Made by a program: the position numbers and the translations under genes
In this document: one piece after another, positions 17,447 through 26,384 of the stretch
Numbering within the stretch: the first letter of the stretch is position 1
Layout of the letters: each line of letters starts with the position of its first letter
The notes under the pieces: generated by a model
Seen by the model: only the letters and a program-made list of their open reading frames with translations
What the model was told of the DNA's origin: nothing
Databases searched by the model: none
Assembly: GCF_000155635.1 (NCBI RefSeq)
Contig: NZ_DS990556.1
Coordinates: forward strand, 490,563-554,562
DNA from: Cyanobium sp. PCC 7001
GTDB lineage: Bacteria > Cyanobacteriota > Cyanobacteriia > PCC-6307 > Cyanobiaceae
DNA length: 64,000 bases
Direction: 5' to 3'

Positions 17447-17710
17447 ATGGCAAGCTCCGATCCCCTCCACCGCGCCGGTCTGCCGCGTCAGGGCCCCCCC
17501 TCGGCTCTGGTGGCTCCCGTGCTCGGTCTGGCCGCAGTCGGGGCCCTGGTGGTGATCCCGCTGGTGCTGATGGCCGCCATCCCCCTGGTGCTGGCCTCCG
17601 TGCTGGTGGTGGGCGGTGCCCTGGCGGTGGGGCTTTCGCTCTGGGCCACCGTCGAAGCCCTGGCGGCCTTCGAGCGCTGGCTTGAGACCGACCGCCGATT
17701 CCAGCGCTAG
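17447..17710 (+). CDS. Small two-helix membrane protein
   Basis: Unrecognised 87-residue protein. After a short polar N-terminus, residues 20-70 are nearly all hydrophobic (ALVAPVLGLAAVGALVVIPL, then IPLVLASVLVVGGALAVGL), fitting two transmembrane helices with a tight turn, and the tail is charged (ERWLETDRRFQR). The ATG at 17447 is the first plausible start. It is divergent from the membrane-protein gene before it and is followed after 61 bases by a secreted-protein gene on the same strand. Confidence 0.6.
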   Translation: MASSDPLHRAGLPRQGPPSALVAPVLGLAAVGALVVIPLVLMAAIPLVLASVLVVGGALAVGLSLWATVEALAAFERWLETDRRFQR

Positions 17711-17771
17711 CGCTGCCGAGGCCGCTGTCCGGCGCTAAGGCTGGAGAGTAGGACGTGACCCGCCGACCGCC

Positions 17772-18218
17772 ATGGCCTGCCTTGCCTCACCCCTCCGTGC
17801 CCTGCTCTCCAGGGCCTATTGGCAGGGATCGCTCCGCCGTCACCCGCTGTTGCCCGGGCTTTTCATCGGTTCTCTGGGGCTGACCGTCCTCTCCTCCGTC
17901 GCTGGCCTCGCGCCGCTCCAGGCCGAGGAACGGGTCACCCCCGCAGCCGTGCGCGCCATCAACGTCGCCCGCACCTACGCCGTGCGGGTGAATGGCGGCC
18001 TGGAGCGCTACCGCCCGGCCCAGTGCATGTTCGCCACGGCAGCCCGCAGCAATCCCTGCCTGGTGGAGGAGAACGCCGACGGCTTCGTGTTCCGTTTTCT
18101 CGGCGGTCCTCCCGGCTGGGAGGAACGGGACCAGTTGCCCACCGCGGAGACCGAACTGCGGATTTCTCCCGATGGGCGCCGTGTCGAGCAGGTGGTGTAC
18201 AACGACACACCGCGCTGA
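17772..18218 (+). CDS. Small exported protein of unknown function
   Basis: 148 residues. An Arg-rich start followed by LLPGLFIGSLGLTVLSSVAG is a signal peptide or anchor (about 26-46). The mature part is soluble with two cysteines (QCMFATAARSNPCLVEEN) that could form a disulfide, and a conserved-looking body (FVFRFLGGPPGWEERDQLP, ETELRISPDGRRVEQVVYND). The layout resembles small lumen or periplasm proteins common in picocyanobacteria, but I cannot name a family. Confidence 0.6.
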   Translation: MACLASPLRALLSRAYWQGSLRRHPLLPGLFIGSLGLTVLSSVAGLAPLQAEERVTPAAVRAINVARTYAVRVNGGLERYRPAQCMFATAARSNPCLVEENADGFVFRFLGGPPGWEERDQLPTAETELRISPDGRRVEQVVYNDTPR

Positions 18219-18284
18219 ACCCAAACCGGGTTCGCCCCCTACCCTGTTGCCTGCTTTTCAGGTCCGGGATGGTCCGGTGAGGGG

Positions 18285-18590
18285 ATGACAGGCAAGGCAG
18301 TTGTGGGTGGGCGTCGCTTCCGTGCCGGATGGGGCTCCTGGCTCCCCGGCCCTGCCGCACGGGGGATTGACGCCACGCGCGACGCCGACCGGGCCTTGAG
18401 CCCGTCGGAGCGGCTGCGCCGTTCCAGCCGCGAGGATGCCCTTCAGGCCGTGGATCTGGCGGTGGTGGCCCAGGCTTACCTGGCCCGCGAAGCGGTGTAT
18501 CTGGGCCGAGGCGATTTCTGGAAGTGGGACCAGGACGGCATTCCTGGCTGGCTGGTGCCCCAGCTCGCTGACCTGGGATTCCTGCCCTGA
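18285..18590 (+). CDS. Small soluble protein of unknown function
   Basis: 101 residues, no signal peptide or membrane segment. The ATG at 18285 is preceded by a purine-rich GAGGGG, an unusually good ribosome-binding site for this window. The C-terminal half (ALQAVDLAVVAQAYLAREAV then FWKWDQDGIPGWLVPQLADL) is hydrophobic and aromatic and reads like a short helical domain. Coding is supported by even amino-acid use and the ribosome-binding site; no family recognised. Confidence 0.55.
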   Translation: MTGKAVVGGRRFRAGWGSWLPGPAARGIDATRDADRALSPSERLRRSSREDALQAVDLAVVAQAYLAREAVYLGRGDFWKWDQDGIPGWLVPQLADLGFLP

Positions 18591-18627
18591 TCGGTGTCCG
18601 GCCGGTGGGATGTTTCACCGGCTGCAT

Positions 18628-18801
18628 TCAGCCCAGCAACCAGCGCAGCGCCGCGGCCAGCTGTCCCACGATCCCTTCATCCGTGAGGGCCTCCCCCACC
18701 ACCGCGGCCAGAAAACCGAGCCTCGCCACCCACCCGTTCAGACGCTCCACCGCCGCCAGCGCTTCGGTGTTCCAGGGCCTCTCGGTGGTGAGTCCCTCAC
18801 C
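18628..18801 (-). CDS. High-light-inducible (Hli/SCP)-like protein, start unresolved
   Basis: The frame encodes ERPWNTEALAAVERLNGWVA followed by RLGFLAAVVGEALTDEGIVG. This is the chlorophyll-a/b-binding-like helix of cyanobacterial Hli proteins (E-x-x-N-G-x-x-A-x-x-G-F, then E-x-L-T-G-x-G-x-x-G-Q-L), here with Trp and Arg-Leu replacing the usual Arg and Ala-Met. Hli proteins bind pigment and protect photosystems under excess light. No ATG, GTG or TTG lies in frame near the expected N-terminus; the first canonical ones are far upstream inside the opposite-strand gene. The gene may use a rare start or be decaying. The left boundary is certain, the right one approximate. Confidence 0.5.
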   Translation of the reverse strand, partial: GEGLTTERPWNTEALAAVERLNGWVARLGFLAAVVGEALTDEGIVGQLAAALRWLLG

Positions 18802-18870
18802 GAACCCTAGAAACCTGGACCCTGGAACGGGCCCGCCTGCGCTAGGGATGGAGGCGTAGCCGACCGATCC

Positions 18871-19182
18871 ATGGACCTCCTCAGCAAGCGCCAGATCGTG
18901 GCCAGTGGCAGCGGCTGGGTGGCGGCCCTGCTCAACGTGGTGCCAGGGCTCGGCACCGGATACATCTACCAGCGCCGCTGGAAGGCCTACTGGATCACCT
19001 CGGTGCTCGCTACGCTCTGGTTCGGTGTCGGCCTTGTTCAGGGCCAGGGCGTGGATCCCACGCTGATGCCCGATGTGGTGCAGCGCAACCAGCTGGTGGG
19101 CCTGGCGGGCTTCCTGCTTCTGGCGGTGGTGACCGCGGTGGAGGCGGCCCGGGCCAGCGCCCGGGCTCAGCAGGAGGCCTGA
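18871..19182 (+). CDS. Small multi-pass membrane protein
   Basis: 103 residues with three hydrophobic stretches: VAALLNVVPGLGTGYIYQRR, WITSVLATLWFGVGLV and LVGLAGFLLLAVVTAV. The segment PGLGTGYIYQRRWKAYW resembles the turn of TM2-like small membrane proteins (G-x-G-x-x-Y-x-x-R-x-x-x), but assignment is not secure. It starts at ATG 18871 and its 3' end overlaps the convergent DCC-family gene by 16 bases. Confidence 0.6.
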   Translation: MDLLSKRQIVASGSGWVAALLNVVPGLGTGYIYQRRWKAYWITSVLATLWFGVGLVQGQGVDPTLMPDVVQRNQLVGLAGFLLLAVVTAVEAARASARAQQEA

Positions 19183-19607
19183 TCGGGGTCGACGGGCAGC
19201 CCGCGCCAGGCCAGAGCGCTGCGACGCGCCAGCAGCAGCAACGGGTAGAGCCACCGAGCCCGCCTCCGCTCCGCCATCACCAGCTTGAGCAACTGCAGCA
19301 GGGCCGTGCTGGGCCGCATCCGGGAACTGATCCAGGCGATCGCCTCGGCCCCGTGCCACACCTGGTCTCCCTTCAGAACCATGGCGCCATCCCGCAGGTG
19401 ATGGCCCCGCGCTGCCAACGCATGGCGGAGCGCCGTGTCGGCCCGGCCATCGCGGATCTGCAGATCGGGGATGCCGCCTTTCAGCTCACTGAGCAGGGCG
19501 AAGTGTCGGCAGAACAGGCAGCCGCCGTCGAAGACCAGCACCGGGGCTGAATCAGCTGAATCAGTGGTTGTCCCTGGGATCCGTCCCGAGCCACTCCTCC
19601 GAACCAC
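19167..19607 (-). CDS. DCC-family thiol-disulfide oxidoreductase-like protein (DUF393)
   Basis: 146 residues. LVFDGGCLFCRHFALL carries the DGxCxxC signature of the DUF393/DCC family, thioredoxin-fold-like proteins suspected of thiol-disulfide exchange. Further family features are the ALRHALAARG helix, the GDQVWHGAEAIAWI block and a C-terminal PLLLLARRSALAW stretch. The start is a GTG at 19607. No partner is evident; the convergent neighbour overlaps it by 16 bases. Confidence 0.82.
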   Translation of the reverse strand: MVRRSGSGRIPGTTTDSADSAPVLVFDGGCLFCRHFALLSELKGGIPDLQIRDGRADTALRHALAARGHHLRDGAMVLKGDQVWHGAEAIAWISSRMRPSTALLQLLKLVMAERRRARWLYPLLLLARRSALAWRGLPVDPDQASC

Positions 19608-19686
19608 GGCGGCATGTCACTGCAGGCAACATCCTGCCCAGCAGAACTTGTAGCTGCGATCGCACCGGCCGGCGCTGCGCCTGGCG

Positions 19687-19734
19687 CATCCGACGACACG
19701 GTGCCTGGCCCATCCGATGACGCGGTGCCTGGCT
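19687..19734. repeat. 24-bp imperfect tandem duplication upstream of hemJ
   Basis: Two copies starting CATCCGA at 19687 and 19711 differ at only a few bases (CATCCGACGACACGGTGCCT against CATCCGATGACGCGGTGCCT). They lie 29 bases before the hemJ start. Confidence 0.8.
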
Positions 19735-19762
19735 TCTAGCCTGTGGCCCCCGGCGCAGCGGC

Positions 19763-20350
19763 ATGGTGTTCGTCTTCAGCTGGCCTCCAGAGGCCTACCT
19801 GTGGTTCAAGACGCTCCACATCGTGGGCGTGGTGGTGTGGTTCGCGGGCCTCTTCTATCTGGTGCGCCTGTTCATCTACCACCGCGAGGCCGAGGAACTG
19901 GACCCCCCCTTGAAGCTGGCCTTCCAGGAGCAGTACGCCCTGATGGAACGCCGCCTCGCCAACATCATCACCACGCCGGGCATGGTGGTGGCCGTGGTCT
20001 GCGCCGTGGGGCTTCTGAGCGTGAATCCCACCTGGCTGCAGCAGGGCTGGATGCACGCCAAGCTCGCCTTCGTGGCCGCCCTGCTGGCCTATCACGCCTT
20101 CTGCTACCGGCTGATGGGGCAGCTGCAGCAGGGCCGCTGCAACTGGAACGGCCGCCAGCTGCGGGCCCTCAACGAGCTCCCAACCCTGCTGCTGGTGATC
20201 GTGGTGATGCTGGTGGTGTTCAAGAACCAGTTCCCCACCGGCGCCGCCACCTGGTTCGTGGTGGCCCTGGTGGTGTTCATGGCCGCGTCGATCCAGTTCT
20301 ACGCGCGCTGGCGCCGGCTGCGGGCCGAGCGGCTGGCCGCCGACGCCTGA
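19763..20350 (+). CDS. hemJ: Protoporphyrinogen IX oxidase, HemJ type
   Basis: HemJ oxidises protoporphyrinogen IX to protoporphyrin IX, the last step shared by heme and chlorophyll synthesis, and is the usual form in cyanobacteria. The 195-residue protein has the conserved N-terminal block WFKTLHIVGVVVWFAGLFYL with its essential histidine, a run of four membrane helices, MERRLANIITTPGMV and the C-terminal RALNELPTLLLVIVVMLVVF. Length and layout are typical. The PHP-domain gene starts 5 bases after its stop, so the two are probably co-transcribed. Confidence 0.94.
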   Translation: MVFVFSWPPEAYLWFKTLHIVGVVVWFAGLFYLVRLFIYHREAEELDPPLKLAFQEQYALMERRLANIITTPGMVVAVVCAVGLLSVNPTWLQQGWMHAKLAFVAALLAYHAFCYRLMGQLQQGRCNWNGRQLRALNELPTLLLVIVVMLVVFKNQFPTGAATWFVVALVVFMAASIQFYARWRRLRAERLAADA

Positions 20351-20355
20351 GCCCG

Positions 20356-21027
20356 ATGGCCGTTCCCGCCTCTCCCCGTGCTTCCCATCCCCTGTCCGCC
20401 GTGCTGGCGCAGGTGGAGCCGGCCAGTTGTCCCACCCGGTTCAACTTCCACTGCCACACCATCTGCAGCGATGGCAGCCTCACCCCGGAGGGCCTGGCCC
20501 ATCAGGCTCTGGCGATCGGTCTCGATCACCTGGCCGTGACCGATCACCATGCCCTGCAGGCCCATGCCCCGATCTCCGCGGTGTTCGAGGCCGCCTCGGC
20601 GCGGGGCCAGGCGGTTCCGACCCTCTGGCGGGGTGTGGAGATCAGCTGTCTGCTGGAGGGGTGTCTGGTGCATGTGCTGGCCCTCGGCTTCGGAGCGGAG
20701 CACCCTTCCCTGGAGCCCTACCTGCAGGGCCGGTCCGTGGTGGGGCCAGCCCTGCGTGCCGGGGCCGTGGTGCAGGCCATCCATGCCGCCGGGGGCCTGG
20801 CTCTGCTGGCCCATCCGGCCCGCTACCGCCGCCCCTTCCCGCACCTGCTGGCGGCGGCGGCCGACCTCGGTTTCGACGGGGCCGAGGCCTGGTACGACTA
20901 CGACCTCCAGGCGGCCTGGTCACCCACGCCGCTGGTGTGCGAGGCGATCGCCAGGGATCTAGGCCATCGTCGCCTTTTGATGAGTTGTGGTACGGATACC
21001 CATGGGGTGAACCTCTGCGGCCGCTAG
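20356..21027 (+). CDS. PHP-domain metal-dependent phosphoesterase
   Basis: 223-residue PHP-superfamily protein. The metal-binding motifs are seen in order: FNFHCHTICSDGSLTPEGLA (HxH near residue 32), HLAVTDHHAL, WRGVEISCL, LALLAHPARYRR and the C-terminal CGTDTHG. Related stand-alone PHP proteins hydrolyse phosphoesters such as nucleoside 3',5'-bisphosphates or nucleotide 5' ends; the substrate here is unknown. It starts 5 bases after hemJ. Confidence 0.88.
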   Translation: MAVPASPRASHPLSAVLAQVEPASCPTRFNFHCHTICSDGSLTPEGLAHQALAIGLDHLAVTDHHALQAHAPISAVFEAASARGQAVPTLWRGVEISCLLEGCLVHVLALGFGAEHPSLEPYLQGRSVVGPALRAGAVVQAIHAAGGLALLAHPARYRRPFPHLLAAAADLGFDGAEAWYDYDLQAAWSPTPLVCEAIARDLGHRRLLMSCGTDTHGVNLCGR

Positions 21028-21057
21028 GGTTTGCTGACGCTTTCCCCTTGGCCGACG

Positions 21058-21600
21058 ATGGGTCTGTTTGATCGCCTGTTCTCCTCCGGCTCCGGCGCGA
21101 ACAGCGCCCCTGCCGCCAAGCCCCAGCCCCGCAAGAAGACGGAGGCCGTCTTCCTGGATGCCGATGCCGCCAGCAGCCTGGGCGATGTGAACCTGATGAA
21201 GCGGGCGAACACCATCCGCCACACCTTCCCCGGCACGGCCGACAACCCCGGCAACAAGGAGATGGTGGCCGAGGTGTCCTCGATGGAGACCAAGCTGGAG
21301 AAGATGTCCGAAGGCCTGCCTGGCGCCGCTCGCCGCGAGGCCGAACTGAATCTCACCGGCGGTGTTCCCAAGCCCGTGAAGAAGACGTTCGCCCAGCAGA
21401 TGTCCCAGGCTCAGCTGGAACAGCGCCGGCGTGGCTCGGCCCTGGGCGTGAATGTGCCCGGCGGTCCGGCCGCCGCCAAGAAGGACCAGGAGCAGACCGC
21501 TGCATCCCCTGTCGCCCAGCCCCAGATCACCCAGCAGATCCCCTCCAAGCCCGGAGCCATCGATCCCTTCCGCCAGATGGTGCGGGACCTGAACAACTGA
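21058..21600 (+). CDS. Conserved picocyanobacteria-type soluble protein of unknown function
   Basis: 180 residues, hydrophilic, rich in Lys, Gln, Ala and Pro, with no membrane segment. It begins MGLFDRLFSSGSG, an amphipathic start that could touch a membrane, followed by KKTEAVFLDADAASSLGDVN, and it ends DPFRQMVRDLNN; the middle looks partly disordered. The pattern of conserved ends and a variable Pro/Gln-rich middle is typical of adaptor-like proteins, but I cannot name a family. It follows the PHP gene by 30 bases and is convergent with cobN. Confidence 0.65.
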   Translation: MGLFDRLFSSGSGANSAPAAKPQPRKKTEAVFLDADAASSLGDVNLMKRANTIRHTFPGTADNPGNKEMVAEVSSMETKLEKMSEGLPGAARREAELNLTGGVPKPVKKTFAQQMSQAQLEQRRRGSALGVNVPGGPAAAKKDQEQTAASPVAQPQITQQIPSKPGAIDPFRQMVRDLNN

Positions 21601-21647
21601 AAGGCCACGCTGCCTGGCCGGTGTCGGACGTCTGAGCGGCTGCCAGC

Positions 21648-24600
21648 TCAGGGTGACTGTTCGATTAGGCTTTCAGTGTCCAGCACCAGCTGCTCCAGCT
21701 GGCTGATCCGTTCGGCACCGGCGTGGTTCCAGAGGCCGCGGTGGTGGGCCTCCAGCAGCCGTTCGGCCATGTCGCGCAGCGCCCACGGGTTGCGGCGTTC
21801 AAGGAAGCGGCGCACCTCGGGATCCGCCAGCCAGTGGTCCCACACCGCGCCGTAGCTCCAGGCAGGCATGCGTCCGGTGCTGGCGTCGTAGGCGAACAGG
21901 TAGTCCAGGGTGGCGGCCATCTCGAAGCCGCCCTTGTAGCCGTGCTCCTGCATCGCCCTGATCCAGCGCGGGTTGAGCACCCGGCTGCGCAGCACCTTGT
22001 CGAATTCCTTCTCGATCCGGTGCACCCGCGGCCGGCTGCTGCGGGAGTGGTCGCCGAACCAGAGGGCCGGCCGGCGGCCCTGCAGCCGTTCGGCAGCGGC
22101 GCTCAACCCCCCCTGGAACTGGTAGTAGTCGTCGGAGTCGAGCAGGTCATGCTCCCGGTTGTCCTGGTTGTGCAGCACCACCTGCACGCTGCGCAGCCGC
22201 TGCTCCAGCCCCTGCCGATCCGCACGGGCTTCGATCGACGCCGCCCCCGCATGACCTGAACCCTCCGGCGCATAGCTCCAGCTGCTCCAGTTCAGGAACG
22301 CCTCGCCCAGATCGTCCCGCTCCTCCCACTGGCCGCTGTCGATCAGGCCCTGCAGGCCCGCCCCGTAGGCCCCCGGGGCCGACCCGTAGATGCGGGCGCA
22401 GTGACCCTCCCGCCGTGCTGCCGCCGCCAGGGGGTTGTGGGCTTCGTCCTCCTCGAGCTCCGCCACCAGCGTGGTGGCCCGGTGCATCCACCCCACCAGC
22501 TGGGGGAAGGCATCGCGGAACAGGCCGGAGATGCGCAGGGTCACATCCACCCGCGGCCGCCCCAGCAGGTTGAGCGGGATCAGCTCCAGGTCCACCAGCC
22601 GGCGCGTCGGTCCATCCCACACGGGCCGCACGCCCAGCAGGGCCAGGGCCTGGGCGATATCCTCACCGCCGTTGCGCATCGTGCTGGTGCCCCATACCGA
22701 GAGGGCGAGTCGGCGCAGATGCTCCCCCTCGTCCTGCAGATGGAGCTCCAGCAGCAGCTCGGCGCTGCGGCGACCCAGGTCCCAGGCCGCCTCGGTGGGG
22801 AGGCCGCGCAGGTCCACCGCGTAGAAGTTGCGGCCGGTGGGCAGCAGATCGGGCCGGCCCCGGGTGGGTGCTCCGGCCGGTCCGGCGGCGATGCGCCGGC
22901 CCTCCAGTCCCCGCAGGAAGGCCTGCCGCTCGGCGTCGCCACAGCCCAGCAGGCGGGGCAAGAGCTGCCGGTGCAGGTGATCCAGGCACGCCCGGGTGAT
23001 GGGGCCTGGCCTGGGGCTGTCCGCTGCCGTGTCCAGGCGGAGGGCCTGGCGGCAGAGCGCCAGAGCCTCCTGCTCCAGCAGGGCCGCTCCATCGCCCACC
23101 GTGCGCAGAACACCGGGGGCCTGGGCGGCGCCGACACCAGCCTGGAGCCGTTGCCGGTCGGTCTCCGCCAGACGCTGTTCTTCCGGATCGCTCCAGGGAT
23201 CGAAGTCCAGCCCCCGGTCTCTGGCGAGGGCCTGGGTCAGGCCCGCCATGCCGGCCTGGGGCGGACGAGCCAGGCAGAGCAGCAGTTCGGCCAGCCGCCC
23301 GGATTCGGGCAGGCGTCCATAGGTGTGGAGCCCCAGGCGGATCTGGGCTTCCTTCAGCTCGCACAGGTAACCATCGGCCGCATCCAGCCGGGCATCGAGA
23401 TCGGCCTCCGCCGCGGCCAGGGGCAGGTCCAGGGCCTGGAGCCGCTCCCGCAGGGTGCTGCGCAGGGCGTCGGCCCTGGCACCGCCGAGCTGGCTCGCCT
23501 CCCAGTACTCGTCGAGCAGCCCCTCCAGGCGTTGCAGATCCCCGTGCAGCCCAGCCCGCCCGAGCGGCGGCGTGAGGTGATCGAGAATCACCGCCTGGCT
23601 GCGGCGCTTGGCCTGGGAGCCCTCACCGGGGTCGTTCACGATGAAGGGATAGAGGTGGGGCATCGGCCCCAGGGCCCACTCCGGGTAGCACTGGTCCGAG
23701 AGCCCCAGCCCCTTGCCGGGCAGCCACTCGAGGTTGCCGTGCTTGCCCACGTGCACCACCACCTGGGCGCCGAAGCTCTGCCGCAGCCACAGGTACTGGG
23801 CCAGGTAGGCGTGGGTGGGGGGCAGATCCGGACTGTGATAGCTGAGGCTCGGATCCCGGTCGAAGCCCCGTTCCGGTTGGATCAGCACCACCACACGGCC
23901 GAAGCGCAGCCCCCGGATCGGGAAGGCCTGCTGCCGCTCCCGCGTGGTCACCAGCCCTCCATCCCGCTCCGGAGGACCCCACACCGCCTCCAGACGCTCC
24001 CGGCCCTGCTCCGGCAGGGTGGCGTACCAGTGCTGGTAGGCCCGCAGGCCCAGATGATCCAGGGCCGGCCGATGGCCGCTCTCGGGGTCGTTGCTCAGTC
24101 CCGCCAGCAGCTGGCCGATCAGGGCATCGCCATCGGCCGGCAACTGCCGCTCGCCGAGGTCGTAGCCGGCCTCCCGCAGCCATAACAGCATCAGGGCTGT
24201 GGACGCCGGGGTGTCGAGGCCGACGCCGTTGGCCAGACGGCTGTTGCGGGTCGGGTAGTTGGCCAGCACCAGAGCCACGTGGCGCTCGGCCGCCGCTGTA
24301 CGTCCCAGCGTCACCCAGCGGGCCGTGAGCTCCGCGATCCATTCCAGCCGGCCGGGATCCGGGTCGTAGCCCTGCAGCCCTGAGGCGAGCCGTTCGCTGG
24401 CTGCGCGCGTCTGCTTGAAGGCTCCGATGCGGGTGGTGATGCGCCCATCCAGCTCCGGCAGCGCCACCTGCAGCGTGAGATCGGTGGGGGTCAGCCCGAT
24501 GCTGCTGGCGGCCCAGGCCGCCCGGGGCTGGCTGCTGCACAGCAGCTGCAGCACCGGCACATCCAGGGCCTCCCACAGGGGCGCCCCCAGCCCGGCGTCC

Positions 24601-25388
24601 TCGAACTGCACCGAGGCGAACGAGGTGCTGCACAGCACCGCCGCCACCCCCTCGCGCCGCAGCAGATCGCTCACGCCGCGCTGCACCGCCGGATCCCGCA
24701 GCCCGCTCACCCAGAGGCCCCGCGGACACAATCCCCGGCCGCGCAGCGCCGCCAGGGTGCGGTCCATCAGGGCCAGATCGCCGGCCTGCAGCAGGGCGCG
24801 GTAGGCGATCACCCCCACCCGTGGCCCCGTTTCGTCGCGCCAGTCGTGGGCAGCGGGATCCGGCAGGGGCTGCACGGCCGGCGGCAGCGGCATCCGGCCC
24901 TGCAGCAGCCCATTCAGGGCCTTGAGCACTGAACGCACGTTGGCGGCGCCGCCCTCCCGCAGGCAGCGCCCCAGGGCGATGGCCAGCGCGGGGTCCACGG
25001 TGCCGCAGCCGGCCAGCCCCACCTCCTCCTCCGCCGTGCCGGCCAGCACCACCAGGTCGCGGCCCTCGGGCTCGGCCCAGAGGGCCAGCTGGTCCAGCCC
25101 GTAGGTCCAGTGACCACGGCCCCCCAGCAGCCGTACCACCACCAGCCGCGCCTGCCGCACCGTTGTGGCGATGTAGTGGTCGATCACGGCCGGATGGGCC
25201 AGAGCGGCCAGGTTGAGGCCCCGCACCGCCCCCTCCACCAGGTCCGGCGATTCCGCCAGCACCCGGTCCACCGCCACCAGGTCGGTGTCGGCGTGGGTGA
25301 GCAGGATCACGGGTGCAGCGGGCTGCTCCACGTAGGCCCCCTGGTCCGCCTGGTCCGATCCCCCCGGTAGTGCCGCCAGCCTGTGCAT
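21648..25388 (-). CDS. cobN: Cobaltochelatase subunit CobN
   Basis: The large subunit of the aerobic-type ATP-dependent cobaltochelatase, which inserts cobalt into hydrogenobyrinic acid a,c-diamide; in cyanobacteria it works with ChlI/ChlD-like AAA subunits shared with magnesium chelatase. The 1246-residue length fits CobN/ChlH. Family blocks include ATVRQARLVVVRLLGG, QVVVHVGKHGNLEWLPGKG, LSDQCYPEWALGPMPHLYPF, TSTMRNGGEDIAQALALLG and the C-terminal GYKGGFEMAATLDYLFAYDA. The HGNLEWLPGK block favours CobN over ChlH. I start it at ATG 25388, leaving a 67-base divergent promoter region to ilvE. With cobU, metH and the riboswitch-led hupE-cobW it makes B12 a main theme of the window. Confidence 0.95.
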   Translation of the reverse strand: MHRLAALPGGSDQADQGAYVEQPAAPVILLTHADTDLVAVDRVLAESPDLVEGAVRGLNLAALAHPAVIDHYIATTVRQARLVVVRLLGGRGHWTYGLDQLALWAEPEGRDLVVLAGTAEEEVGLAGCGTVDPALAIALGRCLREGGAANVRSVLKALNGLLQGRMPLPPAVQPLPDPAAHDWRDETGPRVGVIAYRALLQAGDLALMDRTLAALRGRGLCPRGLWVSGLRDPAVQRGVSDLLRREGVAAVLCSTSFASVQFEDAGLGAPLWEALDVPVLQLLCSSQPRAAWAASSIGLTPTDLTLQVALPELDGRITTRIGAFKQTRAASERLASGLQGYDPDPGRLEWIAELTARWVTLGRTAAAERHVALVLANYPTRNSRLANGVGLDTPASTALMLLWLREAGYDLGERQLPADGDALIGQLLAGLSNDPESGHRPALDHLGLRAYQHWYATLPEQGRERLEAVWGPPERDGGLVTTRERQQAFPIRGLRFGRVVVLIQPERGFDRDPSLSYHSPDLPPTHAYLAQYLWLRQSFGAQVVVHVGKHGNLEWLPGKGLGLSDQCYPEWALGPMPHLYPFIVNDPGEGSQAKRRSQAVILDHLTPPLGRAGLHGDLQRLEGLLDEYWEASQLGGARADALRSTLRERLQALDLPLAAAEADLDARLDAADGYLCELKEAQIRLGLHTYGRLPESGRLAELLLCLARPPQAGMAGLTQALARDRGLDFDPWSDPEEQRLAETDRQRLQAGVGAAQAPGVLRTVGDGAALLEQEALALCRQALRLDTAADSPRPGPITRACLDHLHRQLLPRLLGCGDAERQAFLRGLEGRRIAAGPAGAPTRGRPDLLPTGRNFYAVDLRGLPTEAAWDLGRRSAELLLELHLQDEGEHLRRLALSVWGTSTMRNGGEDIAQALALLGVRPVWDGPTRRLVDLELIPLNLLGRPRVDVTLRISGLFRDAFPQLVGWMHRATTLVAELEEDEAHNPLAAAARREGHCARIYGSAPGAYGAGLQGLIDSGQWEERDDLGEAFLNWSSWSYAPEGSGHAGAASIEARADRQGLEQRLRSVQVVLHNQDNREHDLLDSDDYYQFQGGLSAAAERLQGRRPALWFGDHSRSSRPRVHRIEKEFDKVLRSRVLNPRWIRAMQEHGYKGGFEMAATLDYLFAYDASTGRMPAWSYGAVWDHWLADPEVRRFLERRNPWALRDMAERLLEAHHRGLWNHAGAERISQLEQLVLDTESLIEQSP

Positions 25389-25455
25389 GGCTCCATCCTG
25401 CTGGCTGCAGTGAGAAGATCGGGGCACGCCAGGCCTCGCCGATACCCGCGCCCCC

Positions 25456-26373
25456 ATGCACCAGTTCCTGCCCTACGCCTGGTTCGATGGCAAGGTCGTG
25501 CGCTTCGAGGAGGCCACCCTCTCGGTGGCGACCCACGCCCTCCATTACGGCACCGGCGCCTTCGGGGGGATGCGGGCCCTGCCCAACCCTGCCGATCCCA
25601 AGGAGATCCTGCTGTTCCGGGCTGACCGCCATGCCCGCCGGCTGAGCCAGAGCGCTCGCCTGCTGCTCACCGACCTGCCGGAGGAGACCATCCACACGGC
25701 GATCCAGGCCTTCCTGGTGGCCAACCAGCCCACCTGCCCGGTGTACCTGCGGCCGTTCGTGTACACCAGCGATCTGGGCATCGCCCCGCGTCTGCACAAC
25801 ATCGAGACCAACTTCCTCATCTACGGCCTCGAGCTTGGCGACTATCTCTCGCCCGACGGGGTGAGCTGCCGCATCAGTTCCTGGACCCGTCAGGAAGACC
25901 GCTCCCTGCCCCTGCGCGGCAAGATCAGCGGCGCCTACATCACCAGCTCCCTGGCCAAGACGGAGGCCGTGAAGAGCGGCTTCGAGGAGGCGATCCTGAT
26001 GAACAGCCGCGGCAAGGTGAGCGAGGCCAGCGGCATGAACCTCTTCCTGGTGCGCGATGGCCAGCTGATCACCCCCGGGGTGGATCAGGACATCCTCGAG
26101 GGCATCACCCGTGCCAGCGTGATCGAACTGGCCCGGGCCATGGGTCTGGAGGTGATCGAGCGCGCCGTGGACAAGAGCGAACTGTTCATCGCCGACGAAG
26201 TGTTCCTCAGCGGCACCGCCGCCAAGGTGACGCCGGTGCGGCGGGTGGAGACCACCGACCTGCCCTCGGAGCGTCCCGTGATGGAACGGCTGCGCGATCG
26301 CCTCACCCTGATCACGGAAGGGCGCGATCCCGCCTATGACCACTGGGTGACGCGGATCCGCATCGACAGCTGA
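25456..26373 (+). CDS. ilvE: Branched-chain amino acid aminotransferase
   Basis: PLP-dependent class-IV transaminase that makes or degrades Leu, Ile and Val. The 305-residue length is normal. Visible markers are [35 protein letters not shown], the PLP-lysine region [39 protein letters not shown] and the [11 protein letters not shown] block with [20 protein letters not shown]. It is divergent from cobN and ends 11 bases before metH, so it probably shares a transcript with the methionine synthase gene. Confidence 0.95.
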   Translation: MHQFLPYAWFDGKVVRFEEATLSVATHALHYGTGAFGGMRALPNPADPKEILLFRADRHARRLSQSARLLLTDLPEETIHTAIQAFLVANQPTCPVYLRPFVYTSDLGIAPRLHNIETNFLIYGLELGDYLSPDGVSCRISSWTRQEDRSLPLRGKISGAYITSSLAKTEAVKSGFEEAILMNSRGKVSEASGMNLFLVRDGQLITPGVDQDILEGITRASVIELARAMGLEVIERAVDKSELFIADEVFLSGTAAKVTPVRRVETTDLPSERPVMERLRDRLTLITEGRDPAYDHWVTRIRIDS

Positions 26374-26384
26374 GCGCCCCTGCG

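Noticed and set aside
18802..19359. Upstream extension of the Hli-like frame to a canonical start
   Set aside because: It would run antisense through the small membrane-protein gene at 18871-19182 and has no family-like sequence.
22401..24185. A 594-codon frame antisense to cobN
   Set aside because: Its Gln/Pro/Gly-rich sequence mirrors CobN codons and has no fold-like pattern.
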